Source: Labilibaculum sp. DW002
Lineage (GTDB): Bacteria > Bacteroidota > Bacteroidia > Bacteroidales > Marinifilaceae
Assembly: GCF_029029525.1 (NCBI RefSeq)
Contig: NZ_JAKJSC010000002.1
Coordinates: forward strand, 62,001 to 126,000
DNA: 64,000 nucleotides
Direction: 5' to 3'
Shown: piece by piece, positions 8,196-15,440 of the stretch
Layout of the letters: each line of letters starts with the position of its first letter
Numbering within the stretch: position 1 is the stretch's first letter
Program-made: the position numbers and the translations under genes
The notes under the pieces: generated by a model
Seen by the model: the letters and a program-made list of their open reading frames with translations, nothing else
The model's database searches: none
Told to the model about the DNA's origin: nothing

Positions 8196-8708
8196 ATGGG
8201 AAGTGATATCTCTTATCAGGAAAAATGTGCTTGTGCGCAAAGTAGTTTTTGTACTTATGTTGAGGGATTAGAAAATTACTCGCAAGTGGAAAAAGACTAT
8301 TTAACGAAAATTATTCTAGGCAATAACTTATCGGGGATATTATATGTTAGTTCTGCTTTAGCAGCATGGAGTTTTATTGTGGGTATTATTGATGCGATGT
8401 TGTTTCCAGGTGTTATTGTATATGCAATTTTTCATGGAGTGATTGATTATAAAGTTTTGACACCACTCATTGTTTTTTCAGTTGGAAATTTCGTAGCTAA
8501 ACTTATTTATATTGCTGCAAATCTTAAAGGTAAGGTGAAATTCTATGATATATTCATCACGGCTCTACCTTATGCAGGTTCGGCATATTTATTAAAAAAG
8601 TTTTTTGTAAATGATCAATTGCTTTTTAAAGCAGTAATTTCCTATCTGAAAATGAAGAAGGATATTGTGAAAAAAAAGATTTTTAGAATGTTTAGAAATA
8701 ATAGATAA
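8196..8708 (+). CDS. membrane protein with N-terminal cysteine cluster, function unknown
   Basis: 170 residues from the ATG at 8196; a TTG two codons upstream also keeps the frame open but is less likely. The family is not recognised. The N-terminal ~30 residues hold a cysteine cluster CACAQSSFC. The middle has three to four hydrophobic segments (ILYVSSALAAWSFIVGIIDA, LFPGVIVYAIFHGVI, VLTPLIVFSVGNFVAKLIYI, FITALPYAGSAYLL). The last ~35 residues are strongly basic and probably cytoplasmic (MKKDIVKKKIFRMFRNNR). It sits between DoxX and a TlpA-like protein in one operon. The cysteines could bind metal or take part in thiol exchange, but nothing here proves it. Confidence 0.65.
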   Translation: MGSDISYQEKCACAQSSFCTYVEGLENYSQVEKDYLTKIILGNNLSGILYVSSALAAWSFIVGIIDAMLFPGVIVYAIFHGVIDYKVLTPLIVFSVGNFVAKLIYIAANLKGKVKFYDIFITALPYAGSAYLLKKFFVNDQLLFKAVISYLKMKKDIVKKKIFRMFRNNR

Positions 8709-8721
8709 ATAGAATTAGAGA

Positions 8722-9258
8722 ATGGTTTTGAATATGAGTAGAGTAATAGGACTAATAAGTATAATTATTGGCTTAAGTTTTTCAGGAATGGCACAACAGC
8801 AAGATTCCAGAGGGTATATTGTAAAAGTAGGCGATCAAGCTCCAGATTTTAAGGTAAGTTTAACAGATGGTACTAGTTTACAGTTGTCTGATTTGAAAGG
8901 GAAAGTTGTTATGTTGCAGTTCACTGCAAGTTGGTGTGGAGTCTGTCGAAAGGAAATGCCTTTTATTGAGAGTGATATATGGCAAAAGCACAAGAGCAAA
9001 GATTTTGCATTGTTTGCAGTAGATTTAGATGAACCGATTGAAAAAGTAGAGAAAATGATTTCTGCAACGGGAATAACTTATCCAGTTGCTTTGGATGATG
9101 GTGCAAAAGTGTTCACAAAATATGCGCATAAAGAAAGTGGCGTAACAAGAAATGTTATCATCGATAAAAGCGGGAAAATAATCTATATGACTCGATTGTT
9201 TAACCACGAGGAATTTAACGCAATGAAAAAAGTAATTGAAAAAGAATTACTGAAATAA
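8722..9258 (+). CDS. exported TlpA/ResA-like thiol-disulfide oxidoreductase
   Basis: 178 residues. The N-terminal signal segment (VIGLISIIIGLSFSGMAQ) suggests export. The mature part is an AhpC/TSA-thioredoxin fold with the entry APDFKVSLTDG and an active-site WCGVC (Cys72, Cys75) in the context FTASWCGVCRKEMPF, followed by the cis-Pro region (SGVTRNVIIDKSGKI). Family members reduce or exchange disulfides in periplasmic or surface proteins. The start could also be the ATG four codons later. Last gene of the DoxX operon, closed by a strong terminator. Confidence 0.88.
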   Translation: MVLNMSRVIGLISIIIGLSFSGMAQQQDSRGYIVKVGDQAPDFKVSLTDGTSLQLSDLKGKVVMLQFTASWCGVCRKEMPFIESDIWQKHKSKDFALFAVDLDEPIEKVEKMISATGITYPVALDDGAKVFTKYAHKESGVTRNVIIDKSGKIIYMTRLFNHEEFNAMKKVIEKELLK

Positions 9259-9293
9259 AAATAAGCGATTGATTTTCTCAATCGCTTATTTTC
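9257..9293. terminator. bidirectional terminator between the TlpA-like and VOC genes
   Basis: Stem AATAAGCGATTGA/TCAATCGCTTATT with loop TTTTC and T-rich flanks on both strands. It serves the convergent genes ending at 9258 (+) and 9297 (-). Confidence 0.88.
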
Positions 9294-9296
9294 TTT

Positions 9297-9680
9297 TTAT
9301 CCTTTTGAGTGAAGGGCAATGTGATTGCCTTCTGTGTCTGCAAATATTGCAAAATACCCAATTTCAGGACTAATTTGAGTTTTAGGAACTACAATCCCAC
9401 CTCCAGAACTTTCTACTTTGTTGAGGATCGTATTTAGGTTTTCACCTCCGTTTAAGTAGACTAACGTTCCTTCCTTGCTAGGTTTGTGCATATCGCCTTT
9501 TACTATAGCGCCACCTACACCTTCATTTTCCTGATCATATGGAAAAAATCCCATTAAATCTGATCCTATTTGTTCTTGTGGCATATCAAAATTGAGGATT
9601 GAACTATAGAATTTTTTTGCTCGATCAAAATCCGTTACTGGTATTTCAATCCAGTTGAAAGTATTTTTCATATTATCCAT
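9297..9680 (-). CDS. VOC-superfamily (glyoxalase/bleomycin-resistance-fold) protein
   Basis: 127 residues if started at the ATG at 9678-9680; the frame is open 15 codons further, but the core begins NTFNWIEIPVTDFDRAKKFY right after this ATG, the normal VOC start. It shows the two beta-alpha-beta-beta-beta modules: first the IPVTDFDRAKKFYSSILNF strand-helix and an MGFFPY segment, then LVYLNGGENLNTILNKVE and EIGYFAIFADTEGNHIALH. These proteins bind a metal and a small organic ligand. The exact substrate cannot be told; members of this DUF-like subgroup are often annotated only as VOC family. Confidence 0.85.
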   Translation of the reverse strand: MDNMKNTFNWIEIPVTDFDRAKKFYSSILNFDMPQEQIGSDLMGFFPYDQENEGVGGAIVKGDMHKPSKEGTLVYLNGGENLNTILNKVESSGGGIVVPKTQISPEIGYFAIFADTEGNHIALHSKG

Positions 9681-9734
9681 GTTTTGTGAGGTATTTAAAT
9701 TATACAAAAGAATGGATAATGTCAATAGAAGGTA

Positions 9735-9762
9735 TAAAAAAAAGGGCGGTGACTAGCCGCCC
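9735..9762 (-). terminator. minus-strand intrinsic terminator without an annotated gene
   Basis: Read on the minus strand: GGGCGG, 7-nt loop CTAGTCA, CCGCCC, then eight T. The stem is GC-only in a very AT-rich region, so it stands out. No gene ends just before it on the minus strand, since the next minus-strand ORF upstream is cobQ beyond 13 kb. Confidence 0.75.
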
Positions 9763-9941
9763 AAAACTACTACTTAAATTTACTTATGAATAAGTGCATT
9801 TAATCACATAAGTGCTTAAAAGACTTTGTTCAGGAGGTAAAGTTAACGTTTGTTTGTAATTTGTATTGTTAATTTGAACACTTTTTTATGAAAGATGCTT
9901 TTTACGGTGTGAATCAACATTTATTGATGAATAGTAATTCC

Positions 9942-9960
9942 ATCTTATTTAAGATAAGAT
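9942..9960. promoter_or_regulatory. palindrome sharing half-sites with the TetR-like upstream site
   Basis: ATCTTATTTAAGATAAGAT, an inverted repeat with arms TCTTAT/ATAAGA. The same ATCTT/AAGAT half-sites recur at 10171-10183 in front of the TetR-like gene, so this may be a second operator. Confidence 0.35.
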
Positions 9961-10152
9961 CACATAATCTGAAGTTATGAATTGTTTTTATTCTATTTGA
10001 AAAGCATTAATAATAGCTTGAAAATAGGTTTAATTTAAATGTAAATAGCAGTGTTGTGAACTCTTCTTTACTGATTTTAGCTTATTGCATGGTTGGTTTA
10101 TGAAATATTTTAAATTTTAAAATTGCTCTTGTATAGTGTTCTCAGTCGAAAA

Positions 10153-10190
10153 TTCCTTAATTTTATGCCTATCTTGATAAGATTAAGGAA
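10153..10190. promoter_or_regulatory. nested inverted repeat upstream of the TetR-like gene (candidate operator)
   Basis: Outer arms TTCCTTAA (10153-10160) and TTAAGGAA (10183-10190) enclose an inner palindrome ATCTT-GAT-AAGAT (10171-10183). It ends 41 nt before the ATG at 10232, where an autoregulatory operator would lie. Confidence 0.45.
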
Positions 10191-10231
10191 TAAGTTGGGA
10201 TGAATGTTAATTTTTTTAGCGCTAAGGGTTT

Positions 10232-10858
10232 ATGGATAAGGAATTTGTTCAAATAATAGAAAAAGTAAGGGCTTATTTATACAAGAATGGAATAGATGGG
10301 TTCTCTTTTGAAAAGATGAAAGATTTTGGCGTGTCACCATCTGACGTTTCAAAATTTGTGAATTCGGTAGAGGAGTTGGTTGAGAAAATTCTTGAATACG
10401 AACGGAAATCTTTTGAGTCAATATTTTTAGAATATAATTTTGAAGGTCAAAACGCTATTGATATTCTTTTTATTGTGAGTCAGGAAATTAACGATCGATT
10501 TGTGAATGTGTCTCCATCAGTAACTATGGAATTCGAAAAATACTTCCCGGAGATTTATAAAAAACATATGGACCAAAGAATGGCTTTTATCTTTGATAAA
10601 ATTCAGATTAATGTTCAAAAGGGAGTTGCTCAAGGCATGTATCGTGAGGATTTAAGTCCTGAAATTGTTGGTCGTATGTATCTGTCTAGATTAGAGGACA
10701 TGCATAATCCAGAATTGTATCCACCAGATCGGTTTAAATTTGGAACCATTTATGATACCATGATTGATAGCTTTGTGAAAAGTATTGCTACTGAAGATGG
10801 ATTAACTTATTACCGTCACCGTAAGCAACTTTTGAGCGTTTTAAGTTTCGGTCGTTAG
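10232..10858 (+). CDS. TetR/AcrR-like transcriptional regulator
   Basis: 208 residues, mainly helical. The N-terminal ~60 residues fit a TetR-type helix-turn-helix with an unusual sequence (GIDGFSFEKMKDFGVSPSDV, then KFVNSVEELVEKILEYE where FxxKEELxxxLL is typical). The C-terminal part resembles TetR ligand domains: FEKYFPEIYKKHM, then a long helix with VQKGVAQGMYREDLSPEIVG, the QG-xxRxDL pattern common in this family. The inducer is unknown. Nested palindromes just upstream suggest autoregulation. dus follows 22 nt later, so the two may be co-transcribed. Confidence 0.75.
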   Translation: MDKEFVQIIEKVRAYLYKNGIDGFSFEKMKDFGVSPSDVSKFVNSVEELVEKILEYERKSFESIFLEYNFEGQNAIDILFIVSQEINDRFVNVSPSVTMEFEKYFPEIYKKHMDQRMAFIFDKIQINVQKGVAQGMYREDLSPEIVGRMYLSRLEDMHNPELYPPDRFKFGTIYDTMIDSFVKSIATEDGLTYYRHRKQLLSVLSFGR

Positions 10859-10880
10859 ATTTAATTATTACTATTTAATT

Positions 10881-11825
10881 ATGCAATTATCATTGGCACC
10901 TCTACAGGGATTTACCGATTTGGTATTCCGTAGAGCATTTGCAAAATATATAGGGGGGATAGATTATTTCTATACCCCTTTTCTTGTAATGCAAAATTCA
11001 GGTGTTTTAAAGTCTTCTCACAAACGTGAAGTTGAGCCATTTTTAGAACGTAAGGATGATTTAATTCCACAGTTTTTAGGTGGATCAGTAGAGGAATTTC
11101 AATTTTTTGAAAAATATTTTTCTGACTTAGGCTATGAGAAAATGAATTGGAATTTGGGTTGCCCTTTTCCAATGGTAACTCGAAAAACAAAAGGTTCGGG
11201 GCTACTTCCTCATGCCGATAAAATAAAATCTATTTTGAGTGATGGATATTCTAGTAAAATTGATCTATCCATAAAAATGAGGTTAGGCTTAGAAGATAAG
11301 CAAGAGATTTTTCCTGTTTTGGAGATCTTAAAAGATATGAACCTTACAGATATCATTATTCATCCACGTTTGGGAAATCAAATGTATAAAGGAAATGCCG
11401 ATCGTGATTTTTTTAAAGAAGTACAAGATCGATTTGATTTCCCAATAGCTTATAATGGTGATATTGAAACGCAAGAAGATTTTCTGAGTTTGAAAGCTGA
11501 TATACCTAATTTGAAGGATGTGATGATTGGTCGTGGTATTCTAAGAGATTATTGGTTGCCTCATAAAATAAAAGGTTTGGATATTCCTTCTGCAGAGGAG
11601 AAGAAACAGATTTTACGAAAAATGTACGCAGAAATATTCGATACATACTCTTCATTTTTAAGTGGTGACACTCAACTCTTACAAAAAGTAAAGCCTTTTT
11701 GGGAGTATTTTTCAAGTCATTTCGATAATGAAAGAAAAGTATTCAAAGGGATAAAAAAATCTGGGGGATTTAAAAAGTACGAACAGGCTGTTGCATTTGC
11801 CTTTCAACAAAATGTAAAGGAATAG
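10881..11825 (+). CDS. tRNA-dihydrouridine synthase
   Basis: 314 residues forming an FMN-binding TIM barrel. It opens with the Dus signature LAPLQGFTDLVFRRAF and has the active-site segment NWNLGCPFPMVTRKTKGSGL with the catalytic Cys94. Later come the conserved SIKMRLGLE and DIIIHPRLGNQMYKG strands and the phosphate-binding IAYNGDIET and VMIGRGIL. Dus enzymes reduce specific uridines in the tRNA D loop using NADPH. The compact form and the sequence around the active site are closer to DusC than to DusB, but the exact subgroup is not certain. cbiZ follows after only 3 nt. Confidence 0.9.
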   Translation: MQLSLAPLQGFTDLVFRRAFAKYIGGIDYFYTPFLVMQNSGVLKSSHKREVEPFLERKDDLIPQFLGGSVEEFQFFEKYFSDLGYEKMNWNLGCPFPMVTRKTKGSGLLPHADKIKSILSDGYSSKIDLSIKMRLGLEDKQEIFPVLEILKDMNLTDIIIHPRLGNQMYKGNADRDFFKEVQDRFDFPIAYNGDIETQEDFLSLKADIPNLKDVMIGRGILRDYWLPHKIKGLDIPSAEEKKQILRKMYAEIFDTYSSFLSGDTQLLQKVKPFWEYFSSHFDNERKVFKGIKKSGGFKKYEQAVAFAFQQNVKE

Positions 11826-11828
11826 TTT

Positions 11829-12497
11829 ATGAAATTTGATATTGAAGTAAACGAACAGTTTCTTCATGTGAGTTTCGACTCACCTGTTCGGATGCTAAGT
11901 TCAGCAATTTTAAATGGAGGTATTCAAATTGCTGATCATTTTCTGAACACAAAGGTAGATGCTAATTTTAGAGGCGAAAAGACCAATTTTGAAGCTCCTG
12001 ATCTAACATTGAAAAAAATAGCCGATTCAGAAAAGTGGATTGGGAACTGTGTAGGGATGATGACTGCTGCTTTAATGAAGTCTTTTCGAAGAGTGAGGTT
12101 GGAAGAGCAGGGTGTGTGGATTGAAGTTTTTGTGACTTCGGGAGTTTCTAATGCACGAAGAGCTGGTGATATTGCTGATTACCAGTTCATGAATGAAGCA
12201 TGTGATAAGGTAGGTACCATAAATATTTTGGTGTTGACAAATGCCAATCTATCAGATGCAAGTTTGGTGGAGTGTGTAATGATGATTGCAGAAGCGAAAT
12301 CTGCTTGTTTGCAAGATCTGAATGTAAAAAGTCCAGTAAGCAATCTTATTGCTACGGGTACAGGTACCGATTCAACAGCAATTGCTTGTGGAAGTGGTCC
12401 AGATGTGCAATATTGTGGTAAGCATGTTTTGTTTGGAGAGATCCTTGCAAAAGCTACCTATAAAGCTGTTCAAGATTCTTTATCAGTCAAGATGTAA
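11829..12497 (+). CDS. cbiZ: adenosylcobinamide amidohydrolase (CbiZ)
   Basis: 222 residues of the CbiZ family. Recognised by the N-terminal SPVRMLSSAILNGGIQ, the TSGVSNARRAGD segment, NILVLTNANLSDASLVEC, and the C-terminal ATGTGTDSTAIACGSG signature. CbiZ cleaves the amide bond that holds the nucleotide-loop linker on adenosylcobinamide or pseudocobalamin, giving adenosylcobyric acid that can be rebuilt into the cell's own cobamide. Neighbouring cobQ makes cobyric acid, so the two enzymes converge on the same intermediate. The last 28 nt overlap the 3' end of the opposing AAA gene. Confidence 0.88.
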   Translation: MKFDIEVNEQFLHVSFDSPVRMLSSAILNGGIQIADHFLNTKVDANFRGEKTNFEAPDLTLKKIADSEKWIGNCVGMMTAALMKSFRRVRLEEQGVWIEVFVTSGVSNARRAGDIADYQFMNEACDKVGTINILVLTNANLSDASLVECVMMIAEAKSACLQDLNVKSPVSNLIATGTGTDSTAIACGSGPDVQYCGKHVLFGEILAKATYKAVQDSLSVKM

Positions 12498-13018
12498 TTT
12501 TCGATAAAAAGGAGTCTATCATTAATGGATCCCTTCGGAAGCTCAACAATTGTAAACCCTAACTCCTGATAAGTGCTTCTTAGAAAAGATGATATTTCTA
12601 GGGCATCTTCAAAAGATTCTGGTCTTTCATCATCATTAATAAAAATCTCTTTCCAAGGCGGAGCTAAAAATATGCATTTGTTGTAATCTTTGCATTTTTC
12701 AAAATATTCACTGGGTACGGTCAATCCTCCTCTTCTAACATAGGCAATAATGTCTGGCAAGCCGCGGTCGAAAAAACAATTGCTAGTAGGTGTACAATCC
12801 GATAGTTGCTTGCTCATGCGCTCAAAACAAATACCTGCAAACTCGGCTAAATTTTTCCAAGGAACTTTATCTCCACCAATTTGGTGTTGTTCCTGAATAA
12901 TTATACGCGATATTTCTTCAAAGCATTGATATCCTTTTGCTGATAATGCATTTAGAAGACTTGATTTTCCTGATCCAGGACCTCCAGTTATGATATAGCG
13001 GTTTTCGCACTTACTCAT
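12470..13018 (-). CDS. AAA-family P-loop NTPase (NadR-kinase-like fold)
   Basis: 182 residues. Walker A is GGPGSGKSSLL (residues ~12-22). A FDRGLPDIIAYVRRGG segment corresponds to the DxGxxD motif of kinase-like P-loop proteins, and LAPPWKEIF...DDERPE resembles the lid region with arginine. The family is the small AAA_28 group, related in fold to nicotinamide-riboside or nucleotide kinases. The substrate is not known. It begins 3 nt after the cobQ stop on the same strand, so the two are almost certainly one operon. That makes a role in cobamide assembly (for example as a kinase) or a simple passenger the main options. Confidence 0.75.
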   Translation of the reverse strand: MSKCENRYIITGGPGSGKSSLLNALSAKGYQCFEEISRIIIQEQHQIGGDKVPWKNLAEFAGICFERMSKQLSDCTPTSNCFFDRGLPDIIAYVRRGGLTVPSEYFEKCKDYNKCIFLAPPWKEIFINDDERPESFEDALEISSFLRSTYQELGFTIVELPKGSINDRLLFIENYILTDKES

Positions 13019-13021
13019 ACG

Positions 13022-14497
13022 CTAATTTTCTTCTTTTAGGTGGCTATAGAATAGATCCATGTCTATGTTTTCTCTTATTAAGTCAGCCAATTTGTTGTAC
13101 TGATTTTCTTTGAATTCTTGGTAGTCAAAACGATCGGTTATTGCTGAATCGAAACCAGATAAAAGATCTTCAATGACAATGGAATTGTCTAATATTCCGT
13201 GAATGTAGCTTCCCCAACAGTTTTGGTTCAATAAATAACCATCCGTTTTTCCATTGTTTAGGATATTTAAAGGCTGCTCTTCAGTTTTTGCTTTGGTTGC
13301 ACCCATGTGAATTTCATATCCAGTACAATCTTTTTTATTATTTTTAAAAGAGAACAAGCATTGCTCTGTTAATTTGTCATTGGTTATTGATGTTTCAACA
13401 GGTAAAATTCCCAAGCCAGATATTTCTTTTATATCTCCTTCAATTCCCATTGGGTCGGTAATTTTTTCACCCATCATTTGATAGCCACCACAAATTCCAA
13501 TCACTTTTTTACCATTTTTATGTGCTTTAATAATGGATAGAGCAACGCCATTTTGTTTTAGCTCTTGCAAATCTGAGATGGTATTTTTACTTCCAGGGAT
13601 GATGACAATATCCGCAGCTTCAATTTCAAGCGGATTATTGGTGTAAAATAAATGAATTCTAGGATCGTGTTCCAAAACATCAAAATCAGTGAAATTGGCC
13701 ATTCTTGGCAGAATAATTACAGCACAATTTATTTTGTTATCACTCGATTTTGTCGATTTTTTTTCAAGGCTAACTGAATCTTCCTCTTCGATATGAATAT
13801 CTCGAAAATAAGGAAGCACACCAATAACAGGCTTTCCGGTAAGATCTTCAATGATTTTTTTTCCATCTTCGAATAATCTAATATCACCTCTGAATTTATT
13901 GATTAAAATGCCCTTTATTTGTTTTCGTTCAATTTCTGATAAAAGCGCGATGCTACCGTATACACTTGCAAAAACACCTCCCTTATCTATATCAGCAATT
14001 AAATAAGTAGCAGCATTCGTTTCAACAGCCATTCTCATATTGGTAATATCCTTATCTTTTAAATTTAATTCGGATATGCTTCCTGCACCTTCCAATACAA
14101 TTGGATTGTATTTCTTGTTTAATCTGTGAAAGGCAGATTTTGCTTCATGAAACAAAGCCATCTTATTATTGCCCATGAAATACTCAACAGCAGATTGAGT
14201 TCCAACCGGTTTTCCATTTAAGACAACCTGTGAGCTTTTGTCGTTTGTTGGTTTCAACAAAATTGGATTCATGTCAGTGTGACAAGCTAAACCGCAAGCT
14301 TCGGCTTGAACAGCTTGTGCTCTACCGATTTCTAACCCTTCTGGTGTAGCATAGGAGTTTAAAGACATGTTTTGTGCCTTATATGGTGCTGGAGAATATC
14401 CATCTTGTTTTAAGATTCTACAAAAACCAGTGTTTATAATGCTTTTCCCAACATCAGATCCGGTTCCAACAAACATTAAAGGTCTTAATTTATCCAT
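13022..14497 (-). CDS. cobQ: cobyric acid synthase
   Basis: 491 residues, full family length. The N-terminal dethiobiotin-synthetase-like ATPase domain opens with FVGTGSDVGKSIINTGF and continues with APYKAQNMSLNSY and EIGRAQAVQAEA. The C-terminal class-I glutamine amidotransferase domain has KVIGICGGYQMMG (nucleophile Cys) and GSYIHGILDN (catalytic His). The enzyme amidates four side chains of adenosylcobyrinic a,c-diamide in cobalamin synthesis. With CbiZ next door, the cell can both finish and remodel cobamides. No cobalamin riboswitch is recognisable upstream; a -7-like box lies at 14541-14548. Confidence 0.95.
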   Translation of the reverse strand: MDKLRPLMFVGTGSDVGKSIINTGFCRILKQDGYSPAPYKAQNMSLNSYATPEGLEIGRAQAVQAEACGLACHTDMNPILLKPTNDKSSQVVLNGKPVGTQSAVEYFMGNNKMALFHEAKSAFHRLNKKYNPIVLEGAGSISELNLKDKDITNMRMAVETNAATYLIADIDKGGVFASVYGSIALLSEIERKQIKGILINKFRGDIRLFEDGKKIIEDLTGKPVIGVLPYFRDIHIEEEDSVSLEKKSTKSSDNKINCAVIILPRMANFTDFDVLEHDPRIHLFYTNNPLEIEAADIVIIPGSKNTISDLQELKQNGVALSIIKAHKNGKKVIGICGGYQMMGEKITDPMGIEGDIKEISGLGILPVETSITNDKLTEQCLFSFKNNKKDCTGYEIHMGATKAKTEEQPLNILNNGKTDGYLLNQNCWGSYIHGILDNSIVIEDLLSGFDSAITDRFDYQEFKENQYNKLADLIRENIDMDLFYSHLKEEN

Positions 14498-14843
14498 GAG
14501 GCATTAATTTATAGTGTTGAGATGATGAATTAATAGGCCCCAAAATTAGTTTTTTTTTGTTGAGATATTTTGTTGTAGAACAGTTGAATTGGTAAAAAAA
14601 TGCAATGCTTATGAAAATTATTGATTCGGTGCTGGTTTTTTGCTTGAGTGAAATGGTTCTAAATTTGTTGGATGTGTTGTTTTAGATTTTGTTTACTTAT
14701 AGATTGTTAATAAAATTGCTAATTTTGTAATGAATTGTAACAAGAGTGCCAATTCAATGTAAATAAAATAATTGCTATAAATCCTATTCTAACATCTGAA
14801 ATATAGATGAAAGCTAGGCTTTACCTAACTAAACTAATAACTA
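14498..14843. other. divergent intergenic region between cobQ and the Lrp-type gene
   Basis: 346 nt, very AT-rich. On the minus strand TAATTTTG (14541-14548 on the plus coordinates) matches the -7 consensus ~43 nt before the cobQ start, but no clear -33 element was found. On the plus strand TAATTTTG at 14720-14727 is a possible -7 box for the Lrp gene. No conserved RNA structure or small ORF was recognised. Confidence 0.4.
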
Positions 14844-15299
14844 ATGAAGTTTCAAATAGATGATGTTGATCAGAAGATATTATCATATCTAATAAAGAAT
14901 GCACGTATTCCATTTTTGGAGATTGCGCGTGAATGTGGTATTTCCGGAGCTGCTATCCATCAGAGAGTGAAAAAACTTGAAGATGCAGGAGTAATTGATG
15001 GATCGAGGTTTATTGTGAAACCAAGAGCATTAGGTTATGAGGTTTGCGCTTATGTAGGTATTTTTCTTGATCATGCGCATCAATACAAGCAAGTTGTAGG
15101 GCGAATTGAAGCTATTCCTGAAATTATTGAATGCCATTTTACCACTGGGAATTTCACATTTCTTGTAAAAATGCTTTGTCGTGATAATCAGCATTTGATG
15201 GATGTGTTAATCAATACTCTTCAGAATGTGCCAGGTGTTTCAAAAACAGAAACATTTATTTCATTAGATCAAACAGTCGATCGAGAAATTAAATTATAA
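14844..15299 (+). CDS. Lrp/AsnC-family transcriptional regulator
   Basis: 151 residues, normal for the family. The N-terminal winged-helix domain has DVDQKILSYLIKNARIPFLE and the recognition segment ISGAAIHQRVKKLEDAGVI. The C-terminal RAM ligand-binding domain has AYVGIFLDHAHQYKQVV, IPEIIECHFTTGNFTFLVKM and the closing strand. These proteins usually respond to amino acids. No amino-acid biosynthesis gene is adjacent. The following aminopeptidase P gene is separated by a terminator, so a functional link is only possible. Confidence 0.93.
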   Translation: MKFQIDDVDQKILSYLIKNARIPFLEIARECGISGAAIHQRVKKLEDAGVIDGSRFIVKPRALGYEVCAYVGIFLDHAHQYKQVVGRIEAIPEIIECHFTTGNFTFLVKMLCRDNQHLMDVLINTLQNVPGVSKTETFISLDQTVDREIKL

Positions 15300-15320
15300 G
15301 AATACATTCAATCCAAATTA

Positions 15321-15347
15321 AAAGCCTCCTCTGTGGAGGCTTTTTTT
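15321..15347 (+). terminator. intrinsic terminator after the Lrp-type gene
   Basis: Stem AAAGCCTCC/GGAGGCTTT, loop TCTGT, then a seven-base T run. Confidence 0.92.
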
Positions 15348-15440
15348 ATGTCTATAATTTAACGCTTATCACCCTAATTATATGACTCTTTTTTTTTATC
15401 TTTCTGCCTCAAAATACAAATACTTAAAATTCAATAAAAC

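Larger units (their letters stand above)
9681..10231. other. non-coding region between the VOC and TetR-like genes
   Basis: About 550 nt without a convincing ORF. It holds a minus-strand terminator at 9735-9762 with no gene in front of it, and two related palindromes (9942-9960 and 10153-10190), described separately. The terminator implies that something non-coding or very short is transcribed leftwards from within this region. Confidence 0.6.

Noticed and set aside
14498-14843. Cobalamin riboswitch in front of cobQ
   Set aside because: No B12-box-like element (GCCACTG or its complement) was found by eye; only a -7-like box. A covariance-model search would settle it.
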